64,000 bases of DNA from Pseudophaeobacter arcticus DSM 23566 (GTDB lineage: Bacteria; Pseudomonadota; Alphaproteobacteria; Rhodobacterales; Rhodobacteraceae), in the NCBI RefSeq assembly GCF_000473205.1, contig NZ_KI421507.1, positions 1,552,547-1,616,546 of the forward strand, in the 5' to 3' direction. The notes beneath the pieces are model-generated. The model saw only the letters and a program-made list of their open reading frames with translations. It ran no database searches and had not been told where the DNA came from. Positions 19,535-29,128 of this stretch are shown piece by piece. The number at the start of each line of letters is the position of its first letter. The stretch's first letter is position 1. The position numbers were made by a program, and so were the translations under genes.

Positions 19535-22186
19535 ATGGCGACGCTGAACGACATCCGCTCAACCTTTCTGAACTACTTTGCCAAACAGGGGCATGAGATC
19601 GTCGACTCCAGCCCACTGGTGCCGCGCAATGATCCTACCCTGATGTTTGTCAACTCAGGCATGGTACAGTTCAAGAACCTCTTTACCGGGGTTGAAACCC
19701 GCGACTATAAACGCGCGACGACCTCGCAGAAATGTGTGCGCGCCGGTGGTAAGCACAATGATCTCGACAATGTAGGCTATACTGCGCGTCACCATACCTT
19801 CTTTGAAATGCTGGGGAACTTCTCCTTTGGCGACTATTTCAAGGAAGAGGCGATTCCCTTTGCCTGGGAGCTGATCACCAAGGAATTTGGCATCGACAAG
19901 AACCGTCTGTTAACCACGGTTTATCACACCGATGACGAAGCCTTTGCGATCTGGAAAAAGCTGGGTGTGCCTGAGGATCGCATTATTCGCATCGATACTG
20001 CGGATAACTTTTGGCAGATGGGCCCCACTGGTCCCTGCGGCCCCTGCACCGAGATCTTTTATGACCACGGCGATCATATCTGGGGCGGCCCTCCCGGCTC
20101 GGCTGATGAAGATGGCGACCGTTTCATCGAGATCTGGAACGTGGTCTTCATGCAGAACGAAAAGTTCGAAGATGGCTCGCTGAAACCACTGGACATGCAG
20201 TCGATTGACACCGGCATGGGGCTGGAACGTATCGGGGCGCTGTTGCAGGGCAGTCACGACAACTATGAGACCGATCTGTTCAAATCCCTGATCGAGGCCT
20301 CGGCGGATGTCACCAATTCCGACCCCTACGGCGACCAGAACGTGCATCACCGGGTGATTGCCGATCACCTGCGCTCGACCTCTTTCCTGATGGCCGATGG
20401 GGTGATGCCGTCCAATGTTGGCCGTGGCTTTGTGCTGCGCCGCATTATGCGCCGGGCCATGCGTCACGCCCATCTTCTGGGCGCCAAAGATCCAGTAATG
20501 CACCGGCTGGTGCCAGCGCTGGTGCAGCAGATGGGCGCCGCCTATCCAGAGTTGGGCCAGGCCCAGTCGATGATCGAGGAAACGCTGCAGCAGGAAGAAA
20601 CCCGTTTTAAGCAGACGCTGGAACGCGGCCTTAAGCTGTTGGACGATGAGGTCTCCGCACTGGAAGACAAAGCGCCGCTGCCTGGTGCCACCGCCTTCAA
20701 ACTTTATGATACCTATGGGTTCCCGCTGGATCTGACCCAGGATGCGCTGCGTGAAAAGGGCCGCGAGGTCGATACCGATGGCTTTGACAGCGCCATGGCT
20801 GAGCAGAAAGCCAAGGCGCGCGCTGCCTGGTCGGGATCCGGCGACAGCGCCGACAGCACCATCTGGTTCGATATCGCCGACAAGCACGGCGCCACGGATT
20901 TCCTCGGCTATGACACCGAGCAGGCGGAAGGCCAGGTTGTTGCCCTGGTCAAGGACGGCGGCGAAGTCAGCGAGGCCGGGCAGGGCGACAAGGTGCAACT
21001 GGTTCTGAACCAGACGCCGTTTTATGCTGAATCCGGTGGCCAGGTTGGCGATAGCGGTGAGATCCGCGTTGACGGCGGGGTTATCCGTGTGACGGATACC
21101 AAAAAATCCGCCGGTGTCTTTATTCACATGTGTGACGTGGTTGAGGGGCTGGTCACCGCCGGCGCCCCGGCGCAGTTGCGGGTTGATCCCACACGTCGCG
21201 CCGCCATTCGCGCCAACCACTCGGCGACCCACCTGCTGCACGAGGCCCTGCGCGAGGCGCTTGGCGATCATGTGGCGCAGCGCGGGTCGTTGAATGCGGA
21301 TGATCGGTTGCGGTTCGACTTTAGCCACAGCAAGGCGCTGAGCGATGCCGAACTCAGCAAGGTGGCCGCGGATGTGAATAGCTATATCCGTCAGAACACC
21401 GCTGTTGAAACCCGCATCATGACACCAGATGACGCGCGCGCCTTGGGGGCGCAGGCGCTGTTTGGCGAAAAATACGGCGATGAGGTTCGGGTTGTCTCGA
21501 TGGGACGGGCCGCGACCGGCAAGGGCAACGACGGCGAGACCTATTCGATCGAGCTGTGTGGCGGCACCCATGTACGCCAGACCGGCGACATCGGGACCTT
21601 TGTCATTCTTGGCGACAGCGCCTCATCCGCTGGGGTACGTCGGATCGAGGCCTTGACCGGCGCTGCGGCCTTTGATCATCTGCAGCGGACTGCGGGCCAG
21701 ATGGCAGAGATTGCCGGCACGCTCAAGGCGCAGCCGGGTGAGGTGATGGATCGCCTGAAATCCATGATGGATGAGCGTAAATCGCTGCAAAATGAGATCT
21801 CCAACCTGAAACAGCAACTTGCCATGGGCGGTGGTGCCGGTGGCGGTGCGCAAACAAAAGATGTTGGCGGCAAGACGTTCCTGGCCCAGGCCCTGCAAGG
21901 TGTCTCTGGCAAGGATCTGCGCGGGTTGATTGACGCCCATAAACAGAGCATCGGGTCTGGTGTGATCTTGCTGATCGCCGAAGAGGGCGGCAAGGTGGCC
22001 GTTGCGGCGGGTGTCACAGATGATCTGACCGCAGATGTCTCGGCGGTTGACGTGTTGCGCGCTGCAGTTCCGGCAGTTGGTGGCAAAGGCGGCGGTGGCC
22101 GTCCTGACATGGCCCAGGGCGGTGGCAAGGATTTTGCTGGTGCAGAAGAGGCGATTGCAGCAGCGGAGGCCTTTTTGGCGGGCTGA
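19535..22186 (+). CDS. alaS: Alanine--tRNA ligase
   Basis: This 883-residue class II synthetase charges tRNA-Ala. The aminoacylation domain begins [20 protein letters not shown] and contains [13 protein letters not shown]. The editing domain carries the zinc ligands HSATHLLH and CGGTHV, and the C-terminal C-Ala domain ends with a glycine-rich segment ([16 protein letters not shown]). Length fits the family. An upstream in-frame ATG at 19511 would add eight residues; the one at 19535 matches family N-termini and has AAGGGA at a suitable distance. A strong terminator follows at 22228. Confidence 0.98.
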   Translation: MATLNDIRSTFLNYFAKQGHEIVDSSPLVPRNDPTLMFVNSGMVQFKNLFTGVETRDYKRATTSQKCVRAGGKHNDLDNVGYTARHHTFFEMLGNFSFGDYFKEEAIPFAWELITKEFGIDKNRLLTTVYHTDDEAFAIWKKLGVPEDRIIRIDTADNFWQMGPTGPCGPCTEIFYDHGDHIWGGPPGSADEDGDRFIEIWNVVFMQNEKFEDGSLKPLDMQSIDTGMGLERIGALLQGSHDNYETDLFKSLIEASADVTNSDPYGDQNVHHRVIADHLRSTSFLMADGVMPSNVGRGFVLRRIMRRAMRHAHLLGAKDPVMHRLVPALVQQMGAAYPELGQAQSMIEETLQQEETRFKQTLERGLKLLDDEVSALEDKAPLPGATAFKLYDTYGFPLDLTQDALREKGREVDTDGFDSAMAEQKAKARAAWSGSGDSADSTIWFDIADKHGATDFLGYDTEQAEGQVVALVKDGGEVSEAGQGDKVQLVLNQTPFYAESGGQVGDSGEIRVDGGVIRVTDTKKSAGVFIHMCDVVEGLVTAGAPAQLRVDPTRRAAIRANHSATHLLHEALREALGDHVAQRGSLNADDRLRFDFSHSKALSDAELSKVAADVNSYIRQNTAVETRIMTPDDARALGAQALFGEKYGDEVRVVSMGRAATGKGNDGETYSIELCGGTHVRQTGDIGTFVILGDSASSAGVRRIEALTGAAAFDHLQRTAGQMAEIAGTLKAQPGEVMDRLKSMMDERKSLQNEISNLKQQLAMGGGAGGGAQTKDVGGKTFLAQALQGVSGKDLRGLIDAHKQSIGSGVILLIAEEGGKVAVAAGVTDDLTADVSAVDVLRAAVPAVGGKGGGGRPDMAQGGGKDFAGAEEAIAAAEAFLAG

Positions 22187-22227
22187 CCGTAAATTGCGGT
22201 TAACTTGCCAGCATGGCCGAGATTAAG

Positions 22228-22264
22228 AAACGCCCGCAGTCATCCGACTGACGGGCGTTTTTAT
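22228..22264 (+). terminator. Rho-independent terminator of alaS
   Basis: AAACGCCCG (22228-22236) pairs with CGGGCGTTT (22252-22260); an inner CAGT/ACTG extends the stem, and TTTTTA ends it. It lies 42 nt after alaS. Confidence 0.9.
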
Positions 22265-22355
22265 TGAATTGGACCATATGGTCAAAAAACTAATCGACGC
22301 GGCGATGCAATTGCCTATGCTGAGCCAAAGCCAGGCAGATTACCGGAGGTTCCCC

Positions 22356-22643
22356 ATGCCCGCACTTTGGATTGCTCATGTTACCGTCACCGATGAAGAG
22401 GCCTATGGAAAATATGCCAAATTGGCCGGCCCAGCCATCGCCAAGGCCGGGGGAGAGTTCATCGCCCGTGGCGGTCGCTTTGTTCAGCTCGAAGGCAAGG
22501 AGCGCCCCCGCAATGTGGTTGCAACTTTCCCCAGTGTAGAGGCGGCAGTGGAGTGTTATCACAGTCCTGAGTACCAGGAAGCGCTAAGCCATGCCCGCGG
22601 CGCCTCTGAGCGGGAGTTGATGGTGGTCGAAACCAGCGCCTGA
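22356..22643 (+). CDS. DUF1330 family protein
   Basis: This 95-residue protein has the DUF1330 pattern: MPALWIAHVTVTDEEAYGKYAKLAGPA at the N-terminus, a central ARGGRFVQLEG, and FPSVEAAVECYHSPEYQEA. This is the small ferredoxin-like (dimeric alpha-beta barrel) fold of unknown function. The start is fixed by GGAGG six nucleotides before the ATG at 22356; the frame extends upstream to 22269, but that part is not conserved-looking and overlaps the alaS terminator region. It is flanked by its own terminator and stands as a single gene. Confidence 0.85.
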   Translation: MPALWIAHVTVTDEEAYGKYAKLAGPAIAKAGGEFIARGGRFVQLEGKERPRNVVATFPSVEAAVECYHSPEYQEALSHARGASERELMVVETSA

Positions 22644-22672
22644 AGGTGATGGAATTTGTAAGCTCGCGCACC

Positions 22673-22699
22673 AGGGCATCCATTTTGGGTGCCCTTTTT
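22673..22699 (+). terminator. Terminator after the DUF1330 gene
   Basis: AGGGCATCC pairs with GGGTGCCCT (nine pairs, one G-T) around a 5-nt ATTTT loop, followed by TTTT. Confidence 0.85.
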
Positions 22700-22741
22700 C
22701 ATGGTCATTTTGTTTGGCGGCTGCGGCATCGTCAAACAGAA

Positions 22742-22763
22742 AGGGGCGCCCCGAGGCGCCCCT
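22742..22763 (-). terminator. Hairpin downstream of typA
   Basis: AGGGGCGCC and GGCGCCCCT form a perfect 9-bp GC-rich stem with a 4-nt loop, 25 nt past the typA stop, followed on the minus strand by TTTCTGTTT. On the plus strand it is followed by GTTTT, so it may act in both directions. Confidence 0.75.
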
Positions 22764-22787
22764 GTTTTGGCTGTGTAGTGTAAGGTT

Positions 22788-24605
22788 TTAGGCGTTACGC
22801 GCCATCCGTTTACGCTCATGCGGGTCAAGATAGCGCTTGCGCAGACGGATGTTGTTTGGCGTCACTTCCACCAGTTCGTCGTCGTTGATATAGGCAATGG
22901 CCTCTTCCAGCGACAGCGTGATTGGCGTGGTCAGGCGAACCGCTTCGTCGGTGCCAGAGGCCCGCACGTTGGTCAGCTTTTTGCCTTTCAGCGGGTTCAC
23001 TTCCAGATCGTTTTCACGCGAATGCTCACCAATGATCATACCGGTGTAGATATCCACCTGCGAACCGATGAACATTTTGCCGCGATCTTCCAGGTTCCAC
23101 AGCGCATAGGCCACGGATTGGCCGCTTTCCATTGACAGCAGAACGCCAGCGCGACGGCCGGGAATAGGCCCTTTGTGCGGGGCCCAGCCGTGGAATACGC
23201 GGTTCAACACGCCAGTACCACGCGTATCGGTCAGGAACTCGCCGTGATAGCCAATCAGGCCTCGCGACGGCACATGGGCGATGATGCGGGTCTTGCCTGC
23301 GCCGGCTGGTTTCATCTCGACCAGCTCACCTTTGCGGGCGCCAGTGATTTTTTCAATCACGGCACCAGAGTATTCGTCATCAACGTCGATGGTGGCTTCT
23401 TCGATTGGCTCCATGCGGACGCCGTCAATTTCTTTCATCAGAACCTGAGGACGCGAAATCGACAGCTCAAAGCCTTCGCGGCGCATGTTTTCGATCAGGA
23501 CACCCATCTGGAGTTCGCCTCGCCCGGCAACTTCAAAGGCATCGCCGCCAGGGGTGTCGGTGACTTTGATCGCGACATTGCCTTCGGCTTCTTTCATCAG
23601 GCGGTCGCGGATAACCCGCGACTGAACCTTTTTGCCGTCACGACCGGCCAGCGGGCTGTCGTTGATGCCAAAGGTCACAGTGATGGTTGGCGGGTCAATC
23701 GGCTGGGCATCCAGGGCTTCATCCACTGCCAGGGCGCAGATGGTATCTGCCACGGTGGCCTTGGTCATGCCGGCCAGAGAGACGATATCGCCAGCTTGGG
23801 CTTCTTCGATGTCCTGCTGTGCCAGACCACGGAAGGCCTGAATGCGGGTGACGCGGAACTGTTCGATCTTTTGGCCAATGCGCGACAGGGCCTGCACGGT
23901 GGCGCCCACTTTCAGCGAACCACTTTCCACACGACCTGTCAGCAGACGGCCAACAAAGGGGTCAGAACCCAGGGTGGTGGCCAGCATGCGGAAATCTTCA
24001 CCCTGGCGTTTGATCTGCTTTGGCTCGGGCACGTGGTTTACAATCAGATTGTACAGCGCGTGCAGATCCTTGCGGGGACCGTTGAGTTCTGCATCGGCCC
24101 AACCATTACGGCCAGAGGCATACATATGCGGGAAATCAAGCTGATCTTCGGTTGCATCCAGTGATGCAAAAAGGTCAAAACATTCGTCCAGAGCGCGATC
24201 CGGCTCGGCGTCGGGCTTGTCGACCTTGTTCAGCACCACGATGGGGCGCAGGCCCAGGGCCAGGGCCTTAGAGGTCACAAATTTGGTCTGCGGCATGGGG
24301 CCTTCGGCGGCATCCACCAGCAGGACAACACCGTCAACCATCGACAGGATCCGCTCAACCTCACCGCCGAAATCGGCGTGACCGGGGGTATCAACGATGT
24401 TGATACGGGTGCCATTCCACTCCACCGAAGTGGGTTTTGCAAAAATGGTAATGCCCCGCTCGCGTTCCAGGTCGTTGCTATCCATGGCACGTTCAGCCAC
24501 AGCCTGGTTTTCGCGGAAGGCGCCGGATTGTTTCAGAAGCTCATCAACCAGGGTCGTTTTACCGTGGTCCACGTGAGCAATGATCGCAATGTTGCGCATG
24601 TCCAT
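22788..24605 (-). CDS. typA: Ribosome-associated GTPase TypA/BipA
   Basis: This 605-residue translational GTPase binds 70S ribosomes and supports ribosome assembly and stress adaptation. G1 is [10 protein letters not shown], the switch segment [10 protein letters not shown] is followed by G3 [14 protein letters not shown], and G4 is [12 protein letters not shown]-like domains III and V and the TypA-specific C-terminal domain follow, giving the usual length of about 605. The frame is open to 24680, but the ATG at 24605 ([18 protein letters not shown]) matches the family, with AAAGG upstream. The gene is transcribed alone, towards the hairpin at 22742. Confidence 0.97.
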   Translation of the reverse strand: MDMRNIAIIAHVDHGKTTLVDELLKQSGAFRENQAVAERAMDSNDLERERGITIFAKPTSVEWNGTRINIVDTPGHADFGGEVERILSMVDGVVLLVDAAEGPMPQTKFVTSKALALGLRPIVVLNKVDKPDAEPDRALDECFDLFASLDATEDQLDFPHMYASGRNGWADAELNGPRKDLHALYNLIVNHVPEPKQIKRQGEDFRMLATTLGSDPFVGRLLTGRVESGSLKVGATVQALSRIGQKIEQFRVTRIQAFRGLAQQDIEEAQAGDIVSLAGMTKATVADTICALAVDEALDAQPIDPPTITVTFGINDSPLAGRDGKKVQSRVIRDRLMKEAEGNVAIKVTDTPGGDAFEVAGRGELQMGVLIENMRREGFELSISRPQVLMKEIDGVRMEPIEEATIDVDDEYSGAVIEKITGARKGELVEMKPAGAGKTRIIAHVPSRGLIGYHGEFLTDTRGTGVLNRVFHGWAPHKGPIPGRRAGVLLSMESGQSVAYALWNLEDRGKMFIGSQVDIYTGMIIGEHSRENDLEVNPLKGKKLTNVRASGTDEAVRLTTPITLSLEEAIAYINDDELVEVTPNNIRLRKRYLDPHERKRMARNA

Positions 24606-24870
24606 GACGTCAGCCTTTGTAAGGAAGTTGCGCCGCCCATAGCCCGATCCCACGCCAAAGGCCAGAAGAAATACGTCCAATCCGGCCTGTGAGGCAAAAC
24701 CTGCAACAATACTGCGTATTTGATTGCAAATTATTTCGGTTCAACACCGCGTCAAGGCCGGGACCAAGCTGCGGCAAGGCTGGCGAAAGACCGGGAAGGA
24801 CTGGGAAAGACCGGGCGCTGTCACGAGGCGTCTTTGGAGCAGGGGGGCTGCGCTGCCAAAGCAGGCACAG

Positions 24871-25206
24871 CTAATGACCGGAAGAGGAGGAAAACAGGTG
24901 AATGACCAACACGCCGGCGATGATCAAGCCGATGCCAAAGATTGCGGGCAGGTCCAGACGCTGGCCAAACATGACCAACCCGATAAAGGCAATGAGCACA
25001 ATGCCAAGCCCGGCCCAGATGGCATAGACCAGACCAACCGGCATGTATTTCAACGTCTGCCCCAACATGAAAAACGAAAACCCATAGGCAACAATGACCA
25101 CCAGCGACGGGCCAAGGCGGGTGAACTGTTGGCTCGCCTGCAGCGCGGTGGTGCCGATGGTCTCTGCCGAGATGGCAAGGACAAGATAGAGGTAGTGAAT
25201 GGGCAT
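24871..25206 (-). CDS. EmrE-like small multidrug resistance transporter
   Basis: This 111-residue protein has four membrane helices. The first contains the essential Glu14 in AISAETIGTTALQ, and the segment FTRLGPSLVVIVAYGFSFFMLGQTL followed by YAIWAGLGIVLIA and FGQRLDLPAIFGIGLIIAGV follows EmrE closely. This places it in the Qac/EmrE subtype (export of cationic drugs in exchange for protons as an antiparallel dimer) rather than the guanidinium exporter subtype. I looked at its leader for a guanidine riboswitch and saw none. The start is the ATG at 25206; the frame continues upstream without a family match. It is on the same strand as typA but well separated. Confidence 0.88.
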   Translation of the reverse strand: MPIHYLYLVLAISAETIGTTALQASQQFTRLGPSLVVIVAYGFSFFMLGQTLKYMPVGLVYAIWAGLGIVLIAFIGLVMFGQRLDLPAIFGIGLIIAGVLVIHLFSSSSGH

Positions 25207-25539
25207 GTCCGGATCCTCTGCAGTGCTGAACTTTGGGGCTCTTCCTTGGCCATACCCGAAGGTTTTGATCTGCGACAGTCCGGAAACGGCAGGGCGCGAA
25301 TATTTGCAGGTGGATTGTCTAGGTGGATTGTCTAGAAGGTGAGAATGGGAGGTTTGAGTACGAGGTTTAACTGCCGAGTCGGCTGGGAGCCATTGAGCCA
25401 AAAAAGCCGCATCTTTGAACAGGTACCTGTGCAATCGAGATAATCGACGTCGGCTATGTGGCGCTGTATCAAGCCGCAAATCTTACAGACCAAACCGACT
25501 GGTCCTTCCCCCACTACAAGCCGCTAGGAAATCAGACCA
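25207..25539. other. Divergent intergenic region with a 13-bp tandem duplication
   Basis: This 333-nt region separates the SMR pump (minus) from the amidotransferase (plus). I see no supported gene in it. Its one clear structure is an exact tandem duplication of AGGTGGATTGTCT at 25308-25320 and 25321-25333. Promoters for both genes are expected here, but I cannot place them. Confidence 0.6.
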
Positions 25540-26346
25540 ATGTGCCGCTGGGCCGCTTATCTTGGATCCCCCATCTTTCTTGAAGACATTATTTCCCGCC
25601 CCGGTCACTCGCTTGTGGCGCAAAGCCAGGAGGCGACCGAGTGCAAGACCAGCACCAATGGAGATGGCTTTGGTGTCGCCTGGTACGACCAAAAGGCAGA
25701 GCCCGGGCTGTACCGCGACGTCTATCCGGCCTGGTCCGATACCAACCTGCGCGCATTGGCCCATCAGGTGCAGTCCGGACTGTTCCTGTCGCATGTGCGG
25801 GCCTCAACCGGGTCTGCCATCAGCCGCAATAACTGCCACCCCTTTGCCGTTGGTCGCTGGTCCTTTATGCACAACGGCCAGGTCGGCGGATTTGAACAGT
25901 TTCGCCGCTACGCCGATATGTGTATCCCCGATGAGCTGTACCCCCATCGGAAAGGCGCCACCGATAGTGAGGTGTTGTTTCTCCTGGCCCTGAAAGAAGG
26001 GCTGGATCAGGATCCATTGCAGGCCCTGGAGCGGGCAGTGGCAAAACTGGAGGCACTGTCGCGCAATCGGGGCACCACGCCGCATATGCGGCTGTCGGTG
26101 GCTCTGTCGGATGGGGAGAGGCTTTATGCAGCGCGCTACTCCTCCGATCATGTCGCACCTTCGCTTTACTACAGATGGAGCAATACGCGGCAGGGCTGGG
26201 CCGTGGTGTCGGAACCGCTGGAACAAAAACAGGATGGCTGGCAGCTGTTGCCACCGGGCGGTTTCCTGACCCTGTCAAACAGCGGGAGTGAGGTGACGGA
26301 TTTCACCCCAGGCAGGCATGATATTGACCTGAGCTGCCCGGGGTAA
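25540..26346 (+). CDS. Class II glutamine amidotransferase (YafJ/EgtC-like)
   Basis: This 268-residue protein begins MCRWAAYLG, so the nucleophilic cysteine is at position 2, exposed after removal of Met as in Ntn hydrolases. Further active-site segments are TNGDGFGVAWYD, LFLSHVRASTGS and NCHPFAVGRWSFMHNGQVGGF. This is the stand-alone glutaminase-type class (YafJ, EgtC). No ergothioneine or other synthase gene is adjacent, so the ammonia acceptor or gamma-glutamyl substrate is unknown. It is convergent with the HD-domain gene, with only 4 nt between the stop codons. Confidence 0.85.
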   Translation: MCRWAAYLGSPIFLEDIISRPGHSLVAQSQEATECKTSTNGDGFGVAWYDQKAEPGLYRDVYPAWSDTNLRALAHQVQSGLFLSHVRASTGSAISRNNCHPFAVGRWSFMHNGQVGGFEQFRRYADMCIPDELYPHRKGATDSEVLFLLALKEGLDQDPLQALERAVAKLEALSRNRGTTPHMRLSVALSDGERLYAARYSSDHVAPSLYYRWSNTRQGWAVVSEPLEQKQDGWQLLPPGGFLTLSNSGSEVTDFTPGRHDIDLSCPG

Positions 26347-26350
26347 GTAT

Positions 26351-27520
26351 TTATAACCGTTCGTTTTCTTCAAACCATGGGGAGATACGGTCACGCACAT
26401 AGGTCCAGACCTCGGGGGCGCCGCGGCTGACTTTGACGCCAACGCGGGACTCGACCTGCTGCAGGCTGACATCATACTCCAGCCAGCTGCCGCCACCGTT
26501 GAGAAGGTTCAGCAAAACCGGCTGCACCCGGTCAATGGCCTTGGCATAGACCGCATCGGCGCTTGCTGCTGCTTCGAACTCATCCCAAAGCACCCGAAAC
26601 TCTGTCGCCTGTGGCGCGGGCAGCAGGCCAAATAGACGATCGGCGGCCTGTTGTTCCTCAGCTTCCTGTGCAGCCTGAGCCTGAGCCGAGACCGCGCCGT
26701 GAATTGGCGTATCTCCCGCGTCTACTTCAACAATATCATGCAGCAGCAACATGTTGATAACGCGGGATATATCGATGTCAGTGGCGGCATATTCCCCCAG
26801 AATCCAGCCATAGAGCATGATATGCCAGCTGTGCTCGGCTGAGTTTTCCGCCCGTGACCCATCGCCAATCCAAGTGGCGCGCAAAACGGTCTTCAGCGCG
26901 TCGGCCTCGTTGAGGAAGGGCAGTCGCCGGGTCAATGGGCTGACGTCTTGAGTGGTCGTTTTTCCCAGTAGGGACAGCGCGTGATGATAGGCCTGCGGGA
27001 AATTCTGTTCGAGCGCTGCCGCGCGCCCACCGTGAAGATTGCCCCGGACCACATCAATATGATCCGGCAGAGGCGCAGATCCGTATAGCGTTTGAAAAAT
27101 GGGCTGGCAGTGGTCCAGATGTTTGGCAAAGCGGGCATCTGGCGATTCGGCTTGCTCAAATTCAAGCCAAAGGCCGTGTAGGGCCGCACCTTGATCGCCG
27201 GGCAAAAGCCCAAACAGCCGGGTTGCGGCTGCCTTTTCGGCGATTGCTACGGCCTGCCAATCGACCTTTTCTCCAATCGGGTGATCTCCGGCGTCGATCT
27301 CGACGAGATCATGCAGCAACAGCATTTGAATGACGCGGGTGATCGAGACCTCTGGCCCGGCAAAGGGCGCCAGAACCAAGGCGTAAAGCGCCAGATGCCA
27401 GCTGTGTTCGGCAGAGTTTTCGCGGCGCGAGCAGTCCAGGATCAGGTTTTGACGCTCAATCCCGCGCAGCCTGTCTGCCTCCAGCAGAAAGGCAAATTGC
27501 GCCTGGATACGCGGGTTCAT
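26351..27520 (-). CDS. Tandem-duplicated HD-domain hydrolase (YfbR/HDDC2-like)
   Basis: This 389-residue protein consists of two homologous HD domains. Repeat 1 (about residues 1-190) has ENSAEHSWHLALYALVL and MLLLHDLVEIDAGD. Repeat 2 (about 195-385) has ENSAEHSWHIMLYGWIL and MLLLHDIVEVDAGD. Metal-binding His and HD residues appear intact in both copies. Single-domain relatives (HDDC2/YfbR group, about 190 residues) are 5'-deoxynucleotidases, so a nucleotide phosphohydrolase activity is likely but not proven. The family is normally one domain per chain that dimerises; here the dimer seems to be covalently linked. The stop of this gene abuts the convergent amidotransferase, and its start overlaps the next small gene by four nucleotides. 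Confidence 0.85.
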   Translation of the reverse strand: MNPRIQAQFAFLLEADRLRGIERQNLILDCSRRENSAEHSWHLALYALVLAPFAGPEVSITRVIQMLLLHDLVEIDAGDHPIGEKVDWQAVAIAEKAAATRLFGLLPGDQGAALHGLWLEFEQAESPDARFAKHLDHCQPIFQTLYGSAPLPDHIDVVRGNLHGGRAAALEQNFPQAYHHALSLLGKTTTQDVSPLTRRLPFLNEADALKTVLRATWIGDGSRAENSAEHSWHIMLYGWILGEYAATDIDISRVINMLLLHDIVEVDAGDTPIHGAVSAQAQAAQEAEEQQAADRLFGLLPAPQATEFRVLWDEFEAAASADAVYAKAIDRVQPVLLNLLNGGGSWLEYDVSLQQVESRVGVKVSRGAPEVWTYVRDRISPWFEENERL

Positions 27521-27759
27521 TTTTGCACTCTCTCTTCCAGGTCGCGTTGAACCTGGGCCAGTTTGGCGGAAATGAAGTCGCGGGCTTTGCGTTCCGCAAG
27601 ACGCACCCGAATTTCAGTCAGAAAGGCTTCTTCCAAAGACTGAGAGGCTGCCCCAAGAACCTGGGCAACCTCCATATAAAACCGATCTTCGCCGATGGCA
27701 TCCTGGACTTTGAGCGTATCGATTGCCAGCTTTTCACCCAGCTTTTCGATGGTTCCCAT
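27517..27759 (-). CDS. Small conserved hypothetical protein, helical
   Basis: This 80-residue, charged, probably all-helical protein (MGTIEKLGEKLAIDTLKVQD ... KLAQVQRDLEERVQK) has coiled-coil character in its last third. I do not recognise the family. It sits in a tight operon: its start overlaps the stop of the upstream hydrolase (TAATG), and its stop overlaps the start of the HD-domain gene. The coupling supports it being real. No membrane segment or signal is present. Confidence 0.7.
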   Translation of the reverse strand: MGTIEKLGEKLAIDTLKVQDAIGEDRFYMEVAQVLGAASQSLEEAFLTEIRVRLAERKARDFISAKLAQVQRDLEERVQK

Positions 27760-28412
27760 TAGCGGGTATTCTCCGTCAGGCGGCGCTTCACATAGTCAGT
27801 GGTGTGGCCCATCAAGGTGTCCATATGCTCCCCCTGGAAGAAGTGGTCAGCGCCCTCAACTTCGGTATGGGTGACTGTGATGCCTTTTTGCTCGTGCAGC
27901 TTGTTCACCAGATTGACGGTATCCGCAGGCGGTGCCACGCGGTCGGCGCTGCCGTTGATGATCAACCCAGACGAGGGGCAGGGCGCCAGAAAGGAGAAAT
28001 CATACATATTGGCGGGCGGTGCCACCGAGATAAAGCCGGTGATTTCGGGGCGGCGCATCAAAAGCTGCATACCGATCCAGGCGCCAAAAGAGAACCCGGC
28101 AACCCAGCAATGCTTGGAGTTGTTGTTCATCGACTGCAGATAATCCAGCGCCGATGCCGCATCTGACAGCTCACCAATACCCTGATCGTATTCGCCCTGC
28201 GACCGGCCTACACCACGGAAATTAAACCGCAAAACGGTAAAACCCATGTTGTAGAATGCATAGTGCAGGTTGTAGACGACCTTATTGTTCATGGTGCCGC
28301 CAAACTGCGGGTGCGGATGCAGAACAATGGCGATAGGTGCGTCTTTTTCTTTTTGCGGGTGATAGCGGCCTTCCAGGCGGCCTTCGGGTCCGGGAAAAAT
28401 GACCTCAGGCAT
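27759..28412 (-). CDS. Alpha/beta hydrolase, dienelactone-hydrolase-like
   Basis: This 217-residue protein contains the oxyanion-region motif VLHPHPQFGGTMNNKVV, the segment NFRGVGRSQGEYDQG, a nucleophile elbow AGFSFGAWIGMQ (GxSxG), a likely acid in NGSADRVAPPADT, and a terminal histidine in EGADHFFQGEH. This is a well-defined cytosolic hydrolase group; the substrate is unknown. It is the first gene of a three-gene minus-strand operon with the small helical protein and the HD protein. Its promoter must lie in the 190-nt region shared with iscR, where an iron control element sits. Confidence 0.83.
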   Translation of the reverse strand: MPEVIFPGPEGRLEGRYHPQKEKDAPIAIVLHPHPQFGGTMNNKVVYNLHYAFYNMGFTVLRFNFRGVGRSQGEYDQGIGELSDAASALDYLQSMNNNSKHCWVAGFSFGAWIGMQLLMRRPEITGFISVAPPANMYDFSFLAPCPSSGLIINGSADRVAPPADTVNLVNKLHEQKGITVTHTEVEGADHFFQGEHMDTLMGHTTDYVKRRLTENTR

Positions 28413-28462
28413 GTGTGGGTTAATCCTATTCTCATTTTCTGCAGATGCTGTTCCAGGAATAC

Positions 28463-28491
28463 TTGACGAATTCCATCAGTCATCTTAGAAC
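28463..28491 (+). promoter_or_regulatory. Candidate promoter of the iscR-suf operon
   Basis: TTGACG at 28463-28468 is followed after 17 nt by TAGAAC at 28486-28491, a plausible -35/-10 pair about 100 nt before the iscR start. The -10 lies inside the Irr-type palindrome. Confidence 0.45.
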
Positions 28492-28499
28492 AATTCTAA
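28485..28499. promoter_or_regulatory. Irr-type iron control element (ICE)
   Basis: TTAGAA-CAA-TTCTAA is a perfect palindrome apart from its 3-nt centre, matching the core of the Irr/ICE motif of alphaproteobacteria (TTTAGAA-N3-TTCTAAA). It overlaps the candidate -10 of the iscR-suf promoter, which fits repression by Irr when iron is low. It could also act on the divergent hydrolase operon. Confidence 0.75.
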
Positions 28500-28603
28500 T
28501 TGCTGGCGCAGGCCATTGCATTGCACCGTCACGCTGAGATACGCACTCACGCGGTTAAGGTCAATGTTTTCGCGCCTAAACTGATGTTTGGAGAGATGGA
28601 AAG

Positions 28604-29065
28604 ATGAAGCTTTCTACCAAAGGGCGCTATGCCATGGTCGCACTGGCTGATATTGCGTTGCAGCCGCAGGGCGCGCTGGTTGTGCTTGGTGATATCTCCA
28701 AACGGCAAAATATCTCACTTCCCTACCTGGAGCAGCTTTTTGTCAAACTGCGCCGGGCAGAGTTGGTTGCTTCGGTGCGCGGACCCGGTGGCGGCTATCG
28801 CCTGGCCCGTCCGCCGTCAGAAATTCGGGTTGTCGATATCCTGAGCGCCGTGGATGAAACCGTTGATGCAATGCACAAGGGGGCGGGGGCTTCGGGGGCC
28901 ACCAGCGGTAGTCGGGCGCAATCGCTCACCAACCGTCTGTGGGAAAGCCTCAGCGCCCATGTCTATGTGTTTTTGCACCAGACCAGGCTGTCGGACATCA
29001 TTCAGAACGACCTGGCGCCATGCCCTGCGGTTCCGGGTTTGTTTTCAGTTGTTGACGCAGAATAA
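28604..29065 (+). CDS. iscR: Rrf2-family regulator IscR, lacking the cysteine triad
   Basis: This 153-residue Rrf2 protein has the winged-helix start MKLSTKGRYAMVALADIALQ and the wing SVRGPGGGYRLARPPSEI. In most IscR proteins three cysteines at about 92-104 bind 2Fe-2S; here that stretch reads DAMHKGAGASGATSGSRAQSL and has none. The only cysteine is Cys140 (LAPCPAVPG). Rhodobacter IscR is known to lack the triad and to function with a different ligand set, so this is a lineage trait rather than a defect. It heads the suf operon and probably represses it when Fe-S or iron is sufficient, together with the upstream Irr-type box. GGAGAG/GGAAAG lie before the ATG. Confidence 0.93.
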   Translation: MKLSTKGRYAMVALADIALQPQGALVVLGDISKRQNISLPYLEQLFVKLRRAELVASVRGPGGGYRLARPPSEIRVVDILSAVDETVDAMHKGAGASGATSGSRAQSLTNRLWESLSAHVYVFLHQTRLSDIIQNDLAPCPAVPGLFSVVDAE

Positions 29066-29128
29066 TCCGGACATGAAGAGGGTAAATGCATCCAATCCTG
29101 TCCGACTTGAACGAGAAAAGATGATTCT

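Noticed and set aside
25207..25340. Possible guanidine (ykkC-type) riboswitch before the SMR pump
   Set aside because: No ykkC, mini-ykkC or type III conserved core was found, and the protein is of the EmrE subtype rather than the guanidinium exporter subtype.
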